NCBI GenBank assembly: GCA_013202295.1
Contig: JABMRT010000088.1
Span: 1-64,000, forward strand
DNA: 64,000 nucleotides
Source: Candidatus Zhuqueibacterota bacterium
Lineage (GTDB): Bacteria; Zhuqueibacterota; QNDG01; JABMRT01
Direction: 5' to 3'
Shown: positions 60,326 to 64,000 of the stretch, piece by piece
Layout of the letters: each line of letters opens with the position of its first letter
How positions within the stretch are numbered: the first letter of the stretch is position 1
Program-made: the position numbers and the translations under genes
Notes under the pieces: generated by a model
The model's database searches: none
What the model was told of the DNA's origin: nothing
Seen by the model: only the letters and a program-made list of their open reading frames with translations

Positions 60326-63169
60326 TTATTCTGGATTGTGTTCAGGCATTAATACAAATTGCATATACCGATCTTTGTTGAAATACAATTCTAAAGTATT
60401 TCGGACAATTTCAGGTGTCAGCATGTCAACCTGATCAAGAAAACCAAAAAGTCGAAGTGGGTCCTCATTAAAGAACGAGGATTGATACAAATAGTCAAGC
60501 CAGAATCCATTTTCCTTGAGCTGAGTTTCATACTGACGTCTCTGTGTTTCCTGAACCTTTGCCACAGTTAATGAATCTGGGCCGAACTGGACAAGACTGT
60601 CTAATTGGCTGAAAACAGTATTTGTCAACTCCTCCACGCGTTCCGGATTACATCCAAATGAGACAGTGAGGGAATAATCCTCTCGTGGTACGCGGGATAA
60701 TCCGCCTGATACACTCACGCCATAGGTTCCGCTCATATCCTCGCGAATCACCTCCCGAAGCCGGATACGTAACACATCAATCATAGAATCCATTTCATAA
60801 TTACCTGTGCGAGACCACTCAGCAGGACCTGTGAACATTAAACGGACTCGACTTTTAGGTTCAATCCCCTTTCGAATGGTCTTTTCAATCACACCATCCG
60901 GGAATGTAATTCCGATATCCTGCCAGGTTTCCTGACGTTGGATGGAGGGCAATCCGCCAAGGTAGGTCTGAACAAGGGATGCGATGGAATCCGGTTCGAA
61001 ATTGCCCACAAAGAAAAAAGTAAAGTCACTTGCATCCGCAAAGCGATCTTGATAATAGGTCAAGGATTTAGTCAGATCCATCTCATCCAGAAGGGCTTCG
61101 GACCAGGGACGTGATCTGTAATGATATTGCGCAGTCGTCACCTGAATGGTGTCGGAATAAACTGCATTTGGATCAGCGGATCGATTCTCAATGTACCCCT
61201 TGATGCGGCTTTGAAAGGATTTATAAGCCGTGCTATCCACTTTTGGAGCGGTAAAGGAGAGATATATAAGCTGAAACATCGCTTCGATATCTTTCGGAGA
61301 AGCCGAACCGGACACCCGTTCTGTGAGTGCGGAGATTCCCGGCCGGACCCGAACTGCTTTGCCAGCTAATTGTTTTTCAAGTTCAATTTGCGTAAACGGG
61401 CCCAGGCCGCTTTCAAGGACGATGGATGTGGCTGTGATCGCGGGGAGATAAAGACTGTCAGGAATCAGTGAATGCCCGCCTGGACTGAACGAGGAGAACC
61501 GCACTTCATCATTCCTGAAATCCGTGGGTTTCATGATCACCCGCACTCCATTGGAAAGCGTCCACTCGGTAACACCTAAAGTATCAATGGTTTCTGTGTG
61601 AACAATCGTGCCCGGTTCGGGTGGATTCTCAACGAGGGGAATATCAAGTATCTGATCGATATACGGTTCAATCTCTATCGTTTGTACAGCTTCAAATACC
61701 GCCAACAGTTCATCCTCGGTTGGAACCTGTACACCCTCCTTTTCCGGAGCGTCCACAAGGATCACTCGATTGAAGTCTGTAATGGTCTCGGCAGTCAATG
61801 CGTTGATCTCATCCATAGTAATCTCAGGCATGAACCGTTGGGTCATGGCATATTCAAATGCAATTCCAGGCACCGGCTCCTGCACCAGATAATTTCTCGC
61901 ATATTCTGACGCCAGCCGGCTCGACCTCACTTTATCCCGCTCCTCATACGCACGCTGCATGCCGCGAAGTATCTCTTTTTTCTTTCGTGCGAGTTCAGTG
62001 TGAGTAAATCCGAAACGTCGAACACGTTCAGATTCGATCAGCAGTGTTTCCAATCCACGGGGAATCCCGTTCTCTTTCACACTGGCGGACAAGGTATACA
62101 CGCCCTTGGTTCGGACAAACCGGCCGCTTCCGGCCATTCCATAGAGATACGGGGGATCCGCCTTTTTGGTCAGTTCAATCAGCCGGTCGTTCATCATTCC
62201 GTCATACAGATTCTCGACCAGCATGCGACGGTAATCCCCAATTGTAGTCTCAGGTTTGAGCGGTTTTTTGAAATAAATGGAGATGTTATTGTATGTCGCT
62301 TCCGGATCTGTGGCAATGGCAAACCGGGTTTCTTTGTGATCAAGGATCGGATAATCAATTCTTGGTTCGGGATCGACTGGTTTGGGAAGTTTGGAAAAAT
62401 AGATCTGGATCATATCTTCCATGTGCTTGGGATCAAAATCACCCACTGCGATGACAGCCATTAAATCAGGACGATACCAGGTTTCATAATATCGACGGAG
62501 TGATTCATGGCGGAACGTATCAAGTACGGTGCGGTTCCCGATTGGCAGTCTCTCGGCGTACTGAGATCCCTTGAAGAGAATGGGAAACTGTTTGTCTAAC
62601 ATTCGTGCGTCAGCACCTCTGCCCTGACGCCACTCCTCAATAATCACACCGCGTTCCTTCTCCACTTCAAGACTGTCGAACTGGATCGAATGGGCCCAAT
62701 CCGCAAGGATCTGAAATGCTTGTTCCGTTATCTCGAGACTGTCTGCGGGTAATTCGAGAGTGTAAATCGTCTGATCGAATCCGGTCGAGGCATTGATCTC
62801 GGGTCCAAATCGCATACCGATGGATTCTAAAAAGTTGACCAGCGCCTGTTTCTCAAAATGCGCTGTACCATTAAATGCCATATGTTCCGTAAAATGAGCC
62901 AGGCCTTGCTGATCGTCTTCTTCCAGCACTGATCCCGCATTGACGACCAGACGCAATTCTATCCGGTTCTCCGGTCGTTGATTGGGACGGATGTAATATC
63001 GCAGCCCGTTATCGAGCGTACCCACTTTGATTGATGGATCAAACGGGATTGCTTCATCCATCTGCCAGGATTCAATCGGCTTTTGTGTGTCCTGGACGGT
63101 TTGCCGCAATGTGGGCGCACATCCGAAAATGAATAAAGGGATAATTAAAAGCCATCGGATGGATTTCAT
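60326..63169 (-). CDS. M16-family (pitrilysin-like) zinc peptidase lipoprotein
   Basis: LAHFTEHMAFNGT (HxxEH); lipobox LFIFGCAP; duplicated M16 halves. Confidence 0.93.
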   Translation of the reverse strand: MKSIRWLLIIPLFIFGCAPTLRQTVQDTQKPIESWQMDEAIPFDPSIKVGTLDNGLRYYIRPNQRPENRIELRLVVNAGSVLEEDDQQGLAHFTEHMAFNGTAHFEKQALVNFLESIGMRFGPEINASTGFDQTIYTLELPADSLEITEQAFQILADWAHSIQFDSLEVEKERGVIIEEWRQGRGADARMLDKQFPILFKGSQYAERLPIGNRTVLDTFRHESLRRYYETWYRPDLMAVIAVGDFDPKHMEDMIQIYFSKLPKPVDPEPRIDYPILDHKETRFAIATDPEATYNNISIYFKKPLKPETTIGDYRRMLVENLYDGMMNDRLIELTKKADPPYLYGMAGSGRFVRTKGVYTLSASVKENGIPRGLETLLIESERVRRFGFTHTELARKKKEILRGMQRAYEERDKVRSSRLASEYARNYLVQEPVPGIAFEYAMTQRFMPEITMDEINALTAETITDFNRVILVDAPEKEGVQVPTEDELLAVFEAVQTIEIEPYIDQILDIPLVENPPEPGTIVHTETIDTLGVTEWTLSNGVRVIMKPTDFRNDEVRFSSFSPGGHSLIPDSLYLPAITATSIVLESGLGPFTQIELEKQLAGKAVRVRPGISALTERVSGSASPKDIEAMFQLIYLSFTAPKVDSTAYKSFQSRIKGYIENRSADPNAVYSDTIQVTTAQYHYRSRPWSEALLDEMDLTKSLTYYQDRFADASDFTFFFVGNFEPDSIASLVQTYLGGLPSIQRQETWQDIGITFPDGVIEKTIRKGIEPKSRVRLMFTGPAEWSRTGNYEMDSMIDVLRIRLREVIREDMSGTYGVSVSGGLSRVPREDYSLTVSFGCNPERVEELTNTVFSQLDSLVQFGPDSLTVAKVQETQRRQYETQLKENGFWLDYLYQSSFFNEDPLRLFGFLDQVDMLTPEIVRNTLELYFNKDRYMQFVLMPEHNPE

Positions 63170-63257
63170 ATCAAAGCTCCGGTTTTATATGTTTGGCATA
63201 TGTGGTCAACAATTTAATCATATCTCTGAAAATAATCGTCGTGATATTTTTTTCTGA

Positions 63258-64000
63258 TCAATAAGTGTGACCATGGACTCTTGAAGTTCTAAAGCCGAAT
63301 ACAGCAATAACTATAAAACAAATCAAAGGCAGTACGAATGAGGCCCGTGTGCTGGACATGGTAATAAGCCCCAGATTGAATGCATCCATATCCATGATGG
63401 AAGCCTGAAGCGGTGGCAGGATGGATCCGCCGCCAATGGCCATGATCAATCCGGCTGCGCCAAGTTTGGCGTCATCACCCAAACCCTTCAAAGCAATTCC
63501 GTAAATAGTTGGGAACATAAGTGACATGCACGCTGATACACCGATGAGAAAATACAAACCGATCATTCCATGGATAAAAATTGTACCGAGAACCAAAGCG
63601 AAACCACCTGACGCCAAACTCAACAATAAACTCCCTGGATTGAAATATTTGAGGAGATATGTGCAAATAAACCGGCTGCCGCAGAAAATCGCCATTGCAA
63701 TAATGTTATATCCTTGTGCGGTTTCTTTTGACATGCCGAGTTCGTTCATGGCATATTGAATGATAAAGGTCCAGCACATGATCTGTGCACCCACGTAAAA
63801 AGTCTGCGCGATAACACCTTCGGTGTATTTCTTATTGCTGAATAGACGCTTCAATGTGGGACCCACATCCAGATGCGTTGTTTCTTCACCCTTGCTCTTC
63901 GGCAGTTTGGAAAAAAGAAAAATAAAAAAGAACAGAAGGACGATCAACCCAATCGCCACATAAGGACCGCGTAAAACACTCAGATCGTGCGCTTGTAACA
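63258..64000 (-). CDS. MFS sugar permease, FucP-like (partial, runs off window end)
   Basis: Frame remains open past 63959 to window end (LQAHDLSVLRGPYVAIGL...); C-terminal TM helices. Confidence 0.8.
   Translation of the reverse strand, partial: LQAHDLSVLRGPYVAIGLIVLLFFFIFLFSKLPKSKGEETTHLDVGPTLKRLFSNKKYTEGVIAQTFYVGAQIMCWTFIIQYAMNELGMSKETAQGYNIIAMAIFCGSRFICTYLLKYFNPGSLLLSLASGGFALVLGTIFIHGMIGLYFLIGVSACMSLMFPTIYGIALKGLGDDAKLGAAGLIMAIGGGSILPPLQASIMDMDAFNLGLITMSSTRASFVLPLICFIVIAVFGFRTSRVHGHTY

Overview
64 kb bacterial chromosomal segment, low to moderate GC and mostly minus-strand genes. Several secreted proteins end in a 'NYPNPFNP...' FlgD-like/T9SS type A sorting domain, which suggests a Marinimicrobia/KSB1/Calditrichota/Bacteroidota-like lineage (inference). 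I saw no rRNA, tRNA, CRISPR array, prophage or transposase. Main blocks: (i) secreted and surface proteins (tandem paralogs at 1-2152, a 2015-aa protein with six GEVED-type repeats, a beta-helix protein) with a Ser/Thr kinase-TPR gene and a GAF-sigma54 activator; (ii) an orphan ParA plus RHH pair next to superoxide reductase; (iii) metabolic and peptidase genes, including a heparinase-like protein whose C-terminus looks like an outer-membrane barrel; (iv) a roughly 18 kb chemotaxis cluster (cheX/HK/cheY/cheY/cheX/cheB/cheD/cheC/cheA/cheR/mcp, PstS-like, porin, cheW, giant REC-PAS-kinase); (v) a putative integrase-less integron cassette cluster (CALIN-like) at about 49.09-54.89 kb with two clear and one weaker attC-like sites; (vi) pepF, a PlpD-like patatin/Omp85 protein, an M16 peptidase and a partial MFS permease. 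The most notable observations are the attC-like array, a single-base frameshift separating a REC domain from an 11-PAS histidine kinase, and loss of the canonical phospho-acceptor His in that kinase.
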